From positions 1 to 64,000 of the forward strand of contig NZ_QLVD01000023.1 in NCBI RefSeq assembly GCF_003352835.1: DNA of 64,000 nucleotides, read 5' to 3'. This DNA comes from Ornithinimicrobium murale. Lineage in GTDB: Bacteria > Actinomycetota > Actinomycetes > Actinomycetales > Dermatophilaceae. Below are positions 49,883 to 57,399 of the stretch, piece after piece. The notes below the pieces were generated by a model that saw only the letters and a program-made list of their open reading frames with translations, did not search any database and was not told the DNA's origin. The position numbers and the translations under genes were made by a program. Within the stretch, counting starts at the first letter, position 1, and the number at the start of each line of letters is the position of its first letter.

Positions 49883-50701
49883 TCACTGTAGTGAATCGGG
49901 CCCACCCACGGAGCGCAGGTCCCCCGGACGGATGCTCACCCCGCTGGGCCGGATGCCCGTGACGGCGAGCGGGTCGCGCAGCGTGACCAGCCGGGCGCCG
50001 TCGGCCGAGGCCGCCGCGGCCTCCTCGCTGTCCGGTTCCGGGTCCTCGACCGCCGGTGGGGCGTCGTGCAGCACAGTCACCCCGAGCACCTCCCGCAGCC
50101 GGTCGGCGGGGATCGCTCCGTGCCGCAGCACGACGGGCTCCTCCCCCGTGCAGTCCACGATCGTGGAGGCCAGGCTGTCGGTGCGCGGGCCGCCGTCCAG
50201 ATAGAGCGCGACCGCCCCACCGAGCTGTTCCTGCGCCTCCTGCGCGGTGGTCGCCGGCGGCTGCCCGGTGACATTGGCGCTGGTCACGGCCATCGGCCCC
50301 ACCTCGGTGAGCACCTGCAGCGTGAGCAGGTCATCCGGCATCCGCAGCGCGACGGTGCCGTTGGTCTCGCCCAGGTCCCAGGCGAGGGTCGGCTGGGCGC
50401 GCACGATGATCGTCAGGGCCCCCGGCCAGAACTGGCGGACGAGGATCTTGGCATACATCGGCACGTCGGTCGCCAGCCCGTCGACCGTGCGCGTGCTGGG
50501 CACCAGCACCGGTGGCGGCATCTCCCGACCTCGGTGCTTGGCGGCGAGCACCATCGCGACCGCCACGCGGTCGAAGGCATCGGCCCCGACGCCGTAGACG
50601 GTGTCGGTCGGCAGCACGATCACGCGGCCATCGCGCACGACCTGGGCGGCCTGCTCGATGACCTGCTCGCGGGTCTGCGGGTCGGTGGCGTCAACGATCA
50701 C
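49883..50701 (-). CDS. L-threonylcarbamoyladenylate synthase (Sua5/YrdC/TsaC family)
   Basis: 272-residue protein making threonylcarbamoyl-AMP for the t6A37 modification of ANN-decoding tRNAs. The YrdC core is VIVLPTDTVYGVGADAFD, KHRGREMPPPVLVPS and FWPGALTIIVRA, with ALRMPDD and MAVTSANVTGQPPATTAQEA following. Residues about 215-272 are an extra acidic, Ala/Glu-rich stretch ending RLVTLRDPLAVTGIRPSG. The GTG at 50701 (VIVDATDPQTREQ) is chosen; the longer frame runs through a 32-bp tandem repeat and codes for nonsense. It is followed 4 bp later by the glyA start region on the same strand. Confidence 0.9.
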   Translation of the reverse strand: MIVDATDPQTREQVIEQAAQVVRDGRVIVLPTDTVYGVGADAFDRVAVAMVLAAKHRGREMPPPVLVPSTRTVDGLATDVPMYAKILVRQFWPGALTIIVRAQPTLAWDLGETNGTVALRMPDDLLTLQVLTEVGPMAVTSANVTGQPPATTAQEAQEQLGGAVALYLDGGPRTDSLASTIVDCTGEEPVVLRHGAIPADRLREVLGVTVLHDAPPAVEDPEPDSEEAAAASADGARLVTLRDPLAVTGIRPSGVSIRPGDLRSVGGPDSLQ

Positions 50702-50725
50702 CGCACCAGTTTCCCACCCCCACCC

Positions 50726-50850
50726 GACCGAGCGCGCCGGGACTCGAATTTTCACCCGACCGAGCGCGCCGGGACTCGAATTTTCACCCCACCGAGCGCG
50801 CCGACACCCGACTCTCACCCCCACCGAGCGCACCGACACCCGAGACGCCC
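50726..50850. repeat. 32-bp tandem repeat (four copies) upstream of sua5
   Basis: Copies begin at 50726, 50758, 50790 and 50822, exact 32-bp pitch. The first two are near-identical (core GCGCCGGGACTCGAATTTTC); copies 3 and 4 have diverged (ACACCCGACTCTCACC). It lies between the divergent sua5 and pentapeptide-repeat genes and covers half of the 250-bp gap. Pitch and a GCGCGC core recall the E1-E7 family, but the sequence is different. Confidence 0.9.
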
Positions 50851-50951
50851 GCTCACAACCGGGTTCGGCCGCCATTCTGAGTGCCTGAGCACGCTGTTGG
50901 GCGGCCACTAGCCTGGGCATGCCCGTCAGTGCTGCGTGTCAGGATCCTCGT

Positions 50952-51632
50952 ATGCCGACGCTCACCGACCAGCGCCCCTCACCTCCGGAGCTCGACCAGT
51001 TGGCCGACTCCGGCGAGCCCATCGAGCTCGTGCGTTGCGACCTGACGGAGCTGCGACTGCGCGACCTCGATCTCGACGACGCCGTCCTCACTGACTGCGT
51101 GTTGAACGGGGTCGACCTGACCGGATCCCGCCTGTCCGCGGTCCGCGTCACCGGCGGCTCGGCGACCGGTGCGCGCCTGGACCGCTGTGACCTCAGCGAC
51201 GCCCGGTTCGACCAGGTGGACCTGTCCAGCGCCGTGCTCAGCGGTGCGCTGCTGACCGATGCGGAGTTCCGCGGCTGCCGGATGACCGGGCTGGTGGCCG
51301 AGGCGACACGCGGCATGGGGTGCCTCCTGCTCGGCTGCAACGCCTACGGCGCCGAGCTGCCGCAGATCGTGCTGGCCCGGAGGTCGCACACCGGCACCCG
51401 CTTCACGGAGGCCAACCTGGCCGGAACCGACCTGCGCGAGGCAGTGCTGGACGGGTGCGTGCTGCTGCACACAGATCTCTCTGGAGCGGACCTGGACGGG
51501 GCCGATCTGCGTGGCGCCGACCTCGGGCCGTGCACCCGGGAGCGCCTCGATGTGCTGTCAGGGGCGATCCTGTCCAGCGCCCAGGCGATCGCAGCGTTCC
51601 AGGACCTGACCGGCGTCACGGTCACCGACTGA
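50952..51632 (+). CDS. Pentapeptide-repeat protein
   Basis: 226-residue protein built largely of A(D/N)LxX pentapeptide coils: RLRDLDLDDAVLTDCVLNGVDLTGSRLSAVR, RCDLSDARFDQVDLSSAVLSGALLTDAEF, and after a break ANLAGTDLREAVLDGCVLLHTDLSGADLDGADLRGADLG. This folds as a right-handed quadrilateral beta-helix. Some family members (MfpA, Qnr) mimic DNA and protect gyrase; whether this one does is unknown. ATG at 50952 has AGGAT upstream; an earlier ATG at 50919 is only 4 nt from a TAGCCT -10-like box and is less likely. The start codon lies inside a GTATGCCG octamer. Confidence 0.88.
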   Translation: MPTLTDQRPSPPELDQLADSGEPIELVRCDLTELRLRDLDLDDAVLTDCVLNGVDLTGSRLSAVRVTGGSATGARLDRCDLSDARFDQVDLSSAVLSGALLTDAEFRGCRMTGLVAEATRGMGCLLLGCNAYGAELPQIVLARRSHTGTRFTEANLAGTDLREAVLDGCVLLHTDLSGADLDGADLRGADLGPCTRERLDVLSGAILSSAQAIAAFQDLTGVTVTD

Positions 51633-51683
51633 GCCGGCTTGCCTCCCAACCGGACTGGCTCAGGCGAGGGGTCGGTGTTCGAC

Positions 51684-51712
51684 ATGACAACACGTCCGCA
51701 CGCCGCTAGCGT
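51684..51712 (+). promoter_or_regulatory. Promoter of the leader ORF/small membrane protein unit
   Basis: ATGACA (-35, 51684-51689, one mismatch from TTGACA), exactly 17 bp spacer, TAGCGT (-10, 51707-51712). The -10 ends 6 nt before the ATG of a 15-codon leader frame, so transcription should start at that ATG. This is the best-formed sigma-70-type promoter I see in the window. Confidence 0.7.
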
Positions 51713-51718
51713 CGGGGG

Positions 51719-51766
51719 ATGAACGCCGCACCTTCCAACCCGGAAGGGCGACAACCTAGGAGGTAG
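51719..51766 (+). CDS. 15-codon leader ORF (uORF)
   Basis: ATG at 51719 encodes MNAAPSNPEGRQPRR and stops with TAG at 51764-51766, 4 nt before the ATG of a 24-residue membrane protein. The promoter predicts a leaderless start exactly here. Its last two sense codons AGG AGG are the Shine-Dalgarno sequence of the next gene, so a ribosome finishing or stalling on this leader would cover or clear that site. A CCTTCC/GGAAGG stem (51731-51747) sits inside it. Translation is inferred from layout only; it may simply be untranslated leader. Confidence 0.45.
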   Translation: MNAAPSNPEGRQPRR

Positions 51767-51770
51767 TCAC

Positions 51771-51845
51771 ATGCGTGGAAGTGGACTGATCTGGACGATC
51801 GTGGGCATCCTGCTGATCATCGCCCTGTTGATCTTTATCTTCTGA
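51771..51845 (+). CDS. 24-residue single-helix membrane protein
   Basis: A tiny gene: ATG 51771 to TGA 51845, with a near-perfect ribosome-binding site AGGAGGT 6 nt upstream. The product starts MRGSGLIWTIVGILLIIALL and ends IFIF, a single hydrophobic helix of about 19 residues with a short positively charged N-terminus, the look of small hydrophobic membrane proteins that regulate larger complexes. A strong promoter, a leader frame and a terminator hairpin 69 bp downstream make it a stand-alone unit, so it is more than a chance frame. Family not recognised; function unknown. Confidence 0.75.
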   Translation: MRGSGLIWTIVGILLIIALLIFIF

Positions 51846-51913
51846 GCACCACCGGTCGAGACTCCCTCCGACCACAGGGCGCGTCCGCACTGGGCGCGAA
51901 CCGACCGAGTCCC

Positions 51914-51943
51914 GTGGCCCCGGCACACTTGTGCCGGGGCCAC
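51914..51943. terminator. Bidirectional terminator-like hairpin
   Basis: GTGGCCCCGGCAC and its exact complement with a 4-nt loop (13-bp perfect stem), placed between the convergent small membrane protein (stop 51845) and prmC (stop 51969). No T-run follows on either strand, as is common for actinobacterial hairpin terminators. Confidence 0.75.
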
Positions 51944-51968
51944 CTCTGTGTCCGGCTCACACCGGGCC

Positions 51969-52838
51969 TCAGGCCCGGATCGCCCGGGTGACTCGCGGCA
52001 GACCGGTCAGGTCCTCGTGATCGGCGACCTCGGACCAGGCACCCGTCGCCCGCAGCCGCGTGACCATTGCCTCCCCCTGCACGTCGGCGTGCTCCATCAG
52101 GAGCACACCAGCAGGGACCAGCAGCTGCGCAGCCCGTGCCGCCACCGCCAGCGGGACCTGCAGCCCGTCCTCTCCCAGCCCGTAGAGCGCCACCTGCGGG
52201 TCGTGGTCTCGCACCTCAGGGTCGATCGGCACGCTGCCCGGCGGGATGTAGGGCGGGTTGCTGACCACGACGTCCACGCCTCCGAGCAGGTCCTCGAAGG
52301 CGGTCGTCGCGTCGCCCAGTCGCAGATCCACCGGCAGCCCGGTGCCGTCCACATTGGCGGCGGCCCAGGCGTGGGCCTCCTCGGAGAGCTCGACGGCGTG
52401 GACGCGAGCGGTCGGCCACTCCTCAGCCAGCGCGAGGGCGATCGCGCCGCTGCCGGTGCACAGGTCGACGACGACGGGCTGCTCGCGAGCGCTGCGCAGG
52501 TCGGCGAGGGCGAGGTCGACCAGCACCTCGGTCTCTGGCCGCGGCACGAAGACCCCGGGCCCCACCCGCAGTGCGAGGTGCCGGAAGTGCGCGGACCCCG
52601 TGAGGTGCTGCAGGGGCACCCGCGCGGCGCGTTGCTCGACCAGCAGGCGGTATGCCGTGTGGTCGGCTTCTGCGACCTTCTCGCCCAGGAGCAGGGCCCG
52701 GCGGAGATCGGCGACGTCTCGGCCCAGGACGTGGGCCAGCAGGGCCTCGGCGTCGACCCGTGGGCTCGCTACCCCGGCGTTGGTCAGCTCGCGGGCGGCG
52801 GCCCGCACGAGGTCACTCGCCGAACGCATCGGTGCCAT
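51969..52838 (-). CDS. prmC: Release factor glutamine methyltransferase PrmC (HemK)
   Basis: 289-residue SAM-dependent methyltransferase that methylates the Gln of the GGQ motif of release factors, here PrfA encoded just upstream. The N-terminal helical domain (VRAAARELTNAGVASPRVDAEALLAHVLG) is followed by PLQHLTGSAHFRHLALRVGPGVFVPRPETEVLVDLAL, the SAM loop VVDLCTGSGAIALALAEEWP and the catalytic VVVSNPPYIPP. ATG 52838 has GGAG 6 nt upstream; the longer frame runs into repeat E6 and is rejected. prfA-prmC-sua5 is the classic order, here interrupted by the repeat and the pentapeptide/small-protein genes. Confidence 0.95.
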   Translation of the reverse strand: MAPMRSASDLVRAAARELTNAGVASPRVDAEALLAHVLGRDVADLRRALLLGEKVAEADHTAYRLLVEQRAARVPLQHLTGSAHFRHLALRVGPGVFVPRPETEVLVDLALADLRSAREQPVVVDLCTGSGAIALALAEEWPTARVHAVELSEEAHAWAAANVDGTGLPVDLRLGDATTAFEDLLGGVDVVVSNPPYIPPGSVPIDPEVRDHDPQVALYGLGEDGLQVPLAVAARAAQLLVPAGVLLMEHADVQGEAMVTRLRATGAWSEVADHEDLTGLPRVTRAIRA

Positions 52839-52908
52839 CGCGGTCTCCGGCCGGAGAGGGCGCGCCCGCCTGTGCGACGGACCGACCCTCCTGACACGCT
52901 GCGCAGGG

Positions 52909-52997
52909 CGGTCCGAGCCTCCCCACAAAGGCGCGCAGGGCGGTCCGATCCTCCCCAAAAAAGCGCGCAGGGCGGTCCGAACCTCCCCAAAAATTGG
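52909..52997 (-). repeat. Stop-proximal repeat element E6 (three direct units)
   Basis: Units at 52909-52929, 52941-52962 and 52973-52997, pitch exactly 32 bp, oriented away from the prfA stop (minus-strand TGA followed directly by CCAATTTTTGGGG). A decayed fourth unit is visible at about 52877-52897. The spacers are GCGCGCAGGG. It separates prfA from prmC, normally adjacent or overlapping genes. Confidence 0.88.
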
Positions 52998-54089
52998 TCA
53001 CCGGTCGCCGAGCGCGGACATCCGGGCGGCCTCGTCCGCGTCCACGGCGGACTGCACGACCGGGTCCAGGTCTCCGTCGAGCACGTGGTCCAGGTTGTAG
53101 GACTTGAAGCCGGTGCGGTGGTCGGCGATCCGGTTCTCCGGGAAGTTGTAGGTGCGGATCCGCTCGCTGCGGTCGACCGTGCGCACCTGGCTGCGGCGCT
53201 GGGCCGAGGCCTCGGCCTCGGCCTCCTCCACGGCGTGCTGGTGCAGCCGGGCGCGCAGCACGCGCAGCGCTGACTCCTTGTTCTGCAGCTGGGACTTCTC
53301 GTTCTGGCAGGACACCACCACCCCGGTGGGCAGGTGGGTGATCCGGACCGCCGAGTCGGTGGTGTTGACCGACTGGCCGCCGGGTCCGCTGGAGCGGAAG
53401 ACGTCGATCTTGAGCTCGTTCGGGTCGAGCTCGACCTCCTCCGGGTCGTCCAGGTCGGGCATGACCAGGACCCCGGCCGCGGAGGTGTGGATGCGTCCCT
53501 GGCTCTCGGTGACGGGCACGCGCTGCACCCGGTGGACGCCGCCCTCATACTTCAGCCGCGCCCACGGGGCCTCTCCCGGCGCCGGGGTGCCCGGGGCGTT
53601 GATCGCCAGCCGCACGTCCTTGTAGCCGCCGAGGTCGGACTCGGTGGCATCCAGCAGCTGGGTCTTCCAGGAGCGCCGCTCGGCATACCGCAGGTACATC
53701 CGCACCAGGTCGCCGGCGAACAGTGCCGACTCCTCGCCGCCCTCCCCGGCCTTGACCTCCAGGATCACATCCCGGTCATCATCCGGGTCGCGTGGCACCA
53801 GCAGGCGCCGCAGGCGCTCGGACGCCACGTCGGCTCGCTCCTGCAGGGCGGGCAGCTCCTCGGCGAACGAGTCGTCCTCGGCCGCCATCTCGGTGGCGGC
53901 ACCGACGTCGCCCCGGGCGGCCTCCCACTCCCGGAACGCGGCGATCGTCGGCGACAACGCGGCATACCGCTTGTTCAGCCGCTTCAGCGCCACCGGGTCG
54001 GAGTGGGTGGCCGGGTCGGCCAGCTGGGTCTCGATGCCCGAGAACTCCTCGAGCAGCGGCGCCACGGCGCTCGCGTCCACCTCAGCCAT
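52998..54089 (-). CDS. prfA: Peptide chain release factor 1
   Basis: 363-residue RF1 releasing peptides at UAA/UAG. The GGQ motif is in [24 protein letters not shown]. The codon-recognition domain carries [27 protein letters not shown], and [21 protein letters not shown] is intact; [37 protein letters not shown] is the typical C-terminal RF1 region. Length is standard. ATG 54089. It follows rpmE (122 bp including a terminator) as in mycobacteria. Confidence 0.97.
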   Translation of the reverse strand: MAEVDASAVAPLLEEFSGIETQLADPATHSDPVALKRLNKRYAALSPTIAAFREWEAARGDVGAATEMAAEDDSFAEELPALQERADVASERLRRLLVPRDPDDDRDVILEVKAGEGGEESALFAGDLVRMYLRYAERRSWKTQLLDATESDLGGYKDVRLAINAPGTPAPGEAPWARLKYEGGVHRVQRVPVTESQGRIHTSAAGVLVMPDLDDPEEVELDPNELKIDVFRSSGPGGQSVNTTDSAVRITHLPTGVVVSCQNEKSQLQNKESALRVLRARLHQHAVEEAEAEASAQRRSQVRTVDRSERIRTYNFPENRIADHRTGFKSYNLDHVLDGDLDPVVQSAVDADEAARMSALGDR

Positions 54090-54157
54090 ACCTCACCATT
54101 TTCATCACGGTCTCGGGACCCGACCCACAGCGTCGCAGCGGGCTCCACGGGTCGGGC

Positions 54158-54202
54158 AGAAAGAGCAACGCCGGCCCCACGACTGCTGTCGCGGGACCGG
54201 CG
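54158..54202 (-). terminator. Terminator downstream of rpmE
   Basis: On the minus strand CGCCGGTCCCGCGAC pairs with GTCGTGGGGCCGGCG (15 pairs including two G-U) around a 4-nt loop, followed by TTGCTCTTTCT. It begins 10 bp after the rpmE stop, so rpmE is probably transcribed apart from prfA. Confidence 0.75.
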
Positions 54203-54211
54203 TGCAAAGTT

Positions 54212-54430
54212 CTACTTGCTGGCGGCCTTCTTGCCGTAGCGCTCCTGGAAGCGAGCCACCCGGCCACCGGTGTCCAGGATCTTCTGCTTGCCCGTGTAGA
54301 ACGGGTGGCACGCGGAGCAGACCTCCGCGTGGATCGACCCGGAGGTCGCGGTGCTGCGGGTGGTGAACTGCGCGCCGCAGTTGCAGGTCACCCGAGTCTC
54401 GACGTACTCGGGGTGGATGTTCTTCTTCAC
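54212..54430 (-). CDS. rpmE: 50S ribosomal protein L31
   Basis: 72-residue L31 of the zinc-binding (C+) type: two cysteine pairs, CNC in [12 protein letters not shown] and CSAC in [18 protein letters not shown] at 54430 with GAGGAG 6 nt upstream; ends GKKAASK. Its own terminator (54158-54202) and an upstream CAGAAT box at a distance suggest a monocistronic unit. In mycobacteria rho directly precedes it; here the nitrile hydratase block lies between them. Confidence 0.95.
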   Translation of the reverse strand: MKKNIHPEYVETRVTCNCGAQFTTRSTATSGSIHAEVCSACHPFYTGKQKILDTGGRVARFQERYGKKAASK

Positions 54431-54588
54431 GGTGTCTCCTCACAGGTGGCGAGTTCCCCGGGTCGGCGCGCGGACGCGCGTCGTGAACCGGAGGGCCAAG
54501 GGATGATTCTGCCAGACACAACAGCATCGCCACAAAATCTGTTCCCGCCCGGGAGGCTCCGCTGACCCCCGAGGCCTACGCTGGCCCC

Positions 54589-55233
54589 ATGGCCACCGAC
54601 GCCGACCACGGTCAGCACCACCACGAGGACCACCCCGAGTTCAGCGAGCTCTCCCCGATGGACGCCCGCGTCCGGGCACTGGAGACGCTGCTGACCGAGA
54701 AGGGCCTGGTCGATCCTGCGGCGCTCGACGCGATCGTGGAGCGCTACGAGACCGAGGTCGGGCCGCACAACGGAGCCCAGGTGGTGGCGAGGGCGTGGAC
54801 CGACCCGGCCTACCGCGAGTGGCTGCTCACGGACGCCACGGCCGCCATCGCCTCCCTGGGCCACGTGGGCCGGCAGGGCGAGCACATGGTCGCTGTGGAG
54901 AACACCGCAGACCGGCACAACATGGTCGTCTGCACCCTGTGTTCCTGCTACCCGTGGCCCGTCCTGGGACTGCCGCCGGTCTGGTACAAGGCGCCGGCCT
55001 ACCGCTCCAAGGCGGTGATCGACCCGCGCGGCGTGCTCGCCGACTTCGGTGTCACCCTGCCCGACGAGACGGAGATCAAGGTGTGGGACTCGACCGCGGA
55101 GGTGCGCTACCTCGTCATTCCCCGTCGCCCCGGGGGGACCGATGACCTCACCGAGGACGAGCTCGCCGCCCTCGTCACCCGCGACTCCATGATCGGCACC
55201 GGCCTGGCCCTGTCCCCGCAGGGGGCGTCGTGA
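54589..55233 (+). CDS. nthA: Nitrile hydratase alpha subunit, cobalt type
   Basis: 214-residue catalytic subunit hydrating nitriles to amides. The metal-binding claw [17 protein letters not shown] has Cys115, Cys118, Ser119 and Cys120; Thr116 in C-T-L-C-S-C marks the cobalt type (iron enzymes have Ser). Cys118 and Cys120 are the residues oxidised to sulfinate/sulfenate in characterised enzymes. The N-terminus is His-rich (GQHHHEDH). TACGCT ends 6 nt before the ATG (leaderless). The stop overlaps the beta-subunit start as GTGA. First gene of a three-gene operon; no amidase is encoded alongside. Confidence 0.95.
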   Translation: MATDADHGQHHHEDHPEFSELSPMDARVRALETLLTEKGLVDPAALDAIVERYETEVGPHNGAQVVARAWTDPAYREWLLTDATAAIASLGHVGRQGEHMVAVENTADRHNMVVCTLCSCYPWPVLGLPPVWYKAPAYRSKAVIDPRGVLADFGVTLPDETEIKVWDSTAEVRYLVIPRRPGGTDDLTEDELAALVTRDSMIGTGLALSPQGAS

Positions 55234-55877
55234 ACGGCGTCCACGACCTCGGGGGGCTGCAGTCCTTCGGGCCGGTCCTCCCCGAGCCGGACGAGCCCGT
55301 CTTCCACGAGGAGTGGGAGCGGCGCGCCCTGGCGATCACCCTTGCCCTCGGCGCACTCGGGCAGTGGAACATCGACCAGAGCCGGCACGCGCGCGAGAGT
55401 CTGCCGCCGGCGACCTACCTGTCCAGCAGCTACTACGAGATCTGGGTGCGTGGCCTCGAGACCCTGATCGCCGGCACCGAGATCATGGAGCAGGGTGACC
55501 TGCGGGCGCGGACCGGTGAGGAGCTGCTGGCCGGCGTCTCGGCGCAGGGCACCTACGAGCGACCCACCGCCCGCGAGCCCCGGTATGCCGAGGGGCAGGC
55601 CGTGCGCGCCCGTGACCTCAACCCGGTGGGCCACACGAGACTGCCCCGGTATGCGCGGGGCCGGGTCGGCACGATCGTCGCCGTGCGCGGGGCGCACGTC
55701 TTCCCCGACCGCAACGCGGTGCCCCCGGGTGAGGTCCCGGACCAGGAGCCGGAGTGGCTCTACACGGTCGAGTTCACCGGGCGGGAGCTGTGGGGCGAGG
55801 ACGCCGACCCGACGCTGACCGTGTCGGTCGAGGCCTGGGAGCCCTACCTGCAGCCCGTCCCTCAGGAGCCTCGGTGA
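55230..55877 (+). CDS. nthB: Nitrile hydratase beta subunit
   Basis: 215-residue beta subunit: N-terminus [16 protein letters not shown] is diagnostic, followed by [32 protein letters not shown] and [15 protein letters not shown] (helical half). The C-terminal SH3-like half has [31 protein letters not shown] and [30 protein letters not shown]. It caps the alpha-subunit active site. The GTG start overlaps the alpha stop by 4 nt, and its own stop overlaps the accessory gene in the same way. Confidence 0.95.
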   Translation: MNGVHDLGGLQSFGPVLPEPDEPVFHEEWERRALAITLALGALGQWNIDQSRHARESLPPATYLSSSYYEIWVRGLETLIAGTEIMEQGDLRARTGEELLAGVSAQGTYERPTAREPRYAEGQAVRARDLNPVGHTRLPRYARGRVGTIVAVRGAHVFPDRNAVPPGEVPDQEPEWLYTVEFTGRELWGEDADPTLTVSVEAWEPYLQPVPQEPR

Positions 55878-56239
55878 CCACCGCCGCCGAGTCCCTGCGA
55901 CAGATCGCGGCCGCCTGCGGGGACACCCTGCCCCTGCCACCGCGCGGCGACGAGCAGGTTTTCGCCGCGCCCTGGCAGGCGCAGGTCTTCGCGATGACTG
56001 TCGCGCTGCACGAGCGCGGTGTCCTCACCTGGCCGGAATGGGCTGCGGCGCTTGGCCGCCGGGTGGCTGACGGCGCACCCGATGGCAGCGACTACTACGC
56101 GTGCTGGGCGGACGCCCTCCAGGACGTGCTCGCCGAGCGGGGCATCGCCTCGACCGGCGACGTGGAGCGCACCACGCAGGCCTGGCACGACGCGGCGGCG
56201 CGGACGCCGCACGGTCACCCGATCAGCCTTGAGCGTTGA
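55874..56239 (+). CDS. Nitrile hydratase accessory/activator protein
   Basis: 121-residue protein of the nitrile hydratase activator family (P14K/NhlE-like), homologous to the N-terminal part of the beta subunit: FAAPWQAQVFAMTVALHERGVLTWPEWAAALG, then DYYACWADALQDVLAERG. In cobalt enzymes it forms a complex with alpha and delivers cobalt by subunit swapping. The GTG start (55874) overlaps the beta-subunit stop as GTGA. Its 3' end overlaps the convergent SRPBCC gene by 17 bp. Confidence 0.9.
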   Translation: MTTAAESLRQIAAACGDTLPLPPRGDEQVFAAPWQAQVFAMTVALHERGVLTWPEWAAALGRRVADGAPDGSDYYACWADALQDVLAERGIASTGDVERTTQAWHDAAARTPHGHPISLER

Positions 56240-56732
56240 GCCGCCGTGCTGCGCCGCGCTGCCGTGCGTCCTCCACGAACTCCTCGCCGCTGAACGCACC
56301 GGGCAGCCCTGACCCCGACTCGATCCGGGCCCGCAGGCTCTGGGTGATGTAGTCCGACCACGCCGTGGAGCACACGTCGTAGCACTCCACCTCGGGCGTG
56401 ATCCCCTCGTGGGTGAACGTGACCTGGGTGCGGCCGCCCACCTCCGCGACGTCGAAGAGCACCGTGGTGCCGGTCCACTCCTCGGGGTCCTTGGTGAACC
56501 CGAGGTAGCTGTCCGTCACGAGCCAGGCGACCCGTCGGGGCGGCTCGAACTCGGTGACCCGAAACGCGGAGTAGTGCAGGTCCGGCACTCGGTAGCTGTA
56601 TTCGTCCCCGACGGCGGTGGTGCTGCCCTCGACACCTCCGGACCACCAGCTCGCGACGTCATTGATGGCGGCGAAGGCCTGCTCGGGGGTCTGGTCGACG
56701 GAGAACGTGATGGTCAGGTCGTTGGTGTTCAT
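56223..56732 (-). CDS. SRPBCC/AHSA1-domain protein
   Basis: 169-residue START-like hydrophobic-ligand-binding protein: LTITFSVDQTPEQAFAAINDVASWWSG at the N-terminus, then VTEFEPPRRVAWLVTDSYLGF and GTTVLFDVAEVGGRTQVTFTHEGI, the standard AHSA1 order. Such genes often pair with small HTH regulators, as here with the divergent HxlR gene. ATG 56732 is supported by AAGGAG 7 nt upstream. The 3' end runs 17 bp into the nitrile hydratase accessory gene on the other strand, suggesting antisense transcription there. Confidence 0.88.
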   Translation of the reverse strand: MNTNDLTITFSVDQTPEQAFAAINDVASWWSGGVEGSTTAVGDEYSYRVPDLHYSAFRVTEFEPPRRVAWLVTDSYLGFTKDPEEWTGTTVLFDVAEVGGRTQVTFTHEGITPEVECYDVCSTAWSDYITQSLRARIESGSGLPGAFSGEEFVEDARQRGAARRLNAQG

Positions 56733-56757
56733 GAAAGGACTCCTTGCCGAACGTGAC

Positions 56758-56816
56758 TTGCATGATGCAACTACCGTAGTACCCAAACTTTCATCACGCA
56801 AGCAACTTGCTACGAT
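56758..56816. promoter_or_regulatory. Divergent promoter with two HxlR-operator-like palindromes
   Basis: TTGCATGATGCAA (56758-56770) is a perfect 13-bp palindrome near the SRPBCC promoter. GCAAG-CAA-CTTGC (56798-56810) is a perfect inverted repeat directly in front of TACGAT (56811-56816), the -10 of the hxlR-type gene. Both share the half-site TTGC/GCAA, so a single regulator, probably the divergent HxlR protein, could bind both. Confidence 0.6.
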
Positions 56817-56823
56817 CGGCACC

Positions 56824-57318
56824 ATGCTGGGCAAGACATACGACAGTCAGGTCTGTTCGATCGCCCGCGCCCTGGAGATCGTGGGCGAGCGGTGGAGTCT
56901 GTTGGTCATCCGCGACGCGCTGTTCGCCGGCGTCACCCGCTTCTCCGACTTCCAGCACAACCTGGGCATCGCGACGAACGTGCTGCAGTCGCGGCTCGAC
57001 AGCTTTGTCGAGGCCGGCCTGATGGAGCGGCCCGGAGAGCCCCGGCAGCGCGACTACGTGCTGACGGAGATGGGGCGCGACCTGGCGCCCGTGCTCGTGG
57101 CCCTGACCGAGTGGGGCGACCGCTGGGCGGCCCCCGGCGAGCCGCCGATCCTGTATCGCCACCAGGGTTGCCCGGAGCCGGTCCACGCGGTGGCCCGCTG
57201 CGCCACGCACGGTGACCTGGCCCCCGCCGACATCACGGTCACGATCGGCCCCGGCATGCCCGCCGACTATCTCGCGGGACGACGACCACGCCGCGACGGC
57301 GCAGCGCAGCCCTCCTGA
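56824..57318 (+). CDS. HxlR-family transcriptional regulator
   Basis: 164-residue winged-helix regulator: MLGKTYDSQVCSIARALEIVGERWSLLVIRDALFAGVTRFSDFQ is the HxlR domain start (VCSIARALEIVGERWSLLVIRD), followed by the wing (GLMERPGEPRQRDYVLTEMGRDL). The C-terminal about 55 residues carry HQGCPEPVHAVARCATHGD, with two cysteines plus histidines that could bind metal or sense redox. Leaderless start with TACGAT 7 nt upstream. It is divergent from the SRPBCC gene and next to the nitrile hydratase operon; it likely regulates SRPBCC and itself. Control of nthAB is unproven. Confidence 0.92.
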   Translation: MLGKTYDSQVCSIARALEIVGERWSLLVIRDALFAGVTRFSDFQHNLGIATNVLQSRLDSFVEAGLMERPGEPRQRDYVLTEMGRDLAPVLVALTEWGDRWAAPGEPPILYRHQGCPEPVHAVARCATHGDLAPADITVTIGPGMPADYLAGRRPRRDGAAQPS

Positions 57319-57322
57319 CACA

Positions 57323-57360
57323 CGTGTGGCCCGGCTCCCCGAGGGGAACCGGGCCACACG
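57323..57360. terminator. Bidirectional terminator between hxlR-type gene and rho
   Basis: CGTGTGGCCCGG (57323-57334) pairs perfectly with CCGGGCCACACG (57349-57360); the inner CCCC/GGGG extends the stem. It starts 5 bp after the regulator stop and 40 bp from the convergent rho stop. Confidence 0.8.
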
Positions 57361-57399
57361 GCATACGAGATCAGGCGGCCGGAGGCCGTCCGGGGGTGC

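Noticed and set aside
50702-50920. Longer Sua5 start (extra 73 residues)
   Set aside because: The extension translates the 32-bp tandem repeat into RVSVRSVGVRV-like sequence with no family match; GTG at 50701 gives the normal N-terminus.
52839-52958. Longer PrmC start
   Set aside because: The extension runs through repeat E6; ATG 52838 has a ribosome-binding site and the usual PrmC N-terminal helix follows.
52909-52997. CRISPR-like array at E6 (24-bp repeat, 8-10 bp spacer)
   Set aside because: Spacers are too short and themselves conserved (GCGCGCAGGG); it is a phased tandem repeat.
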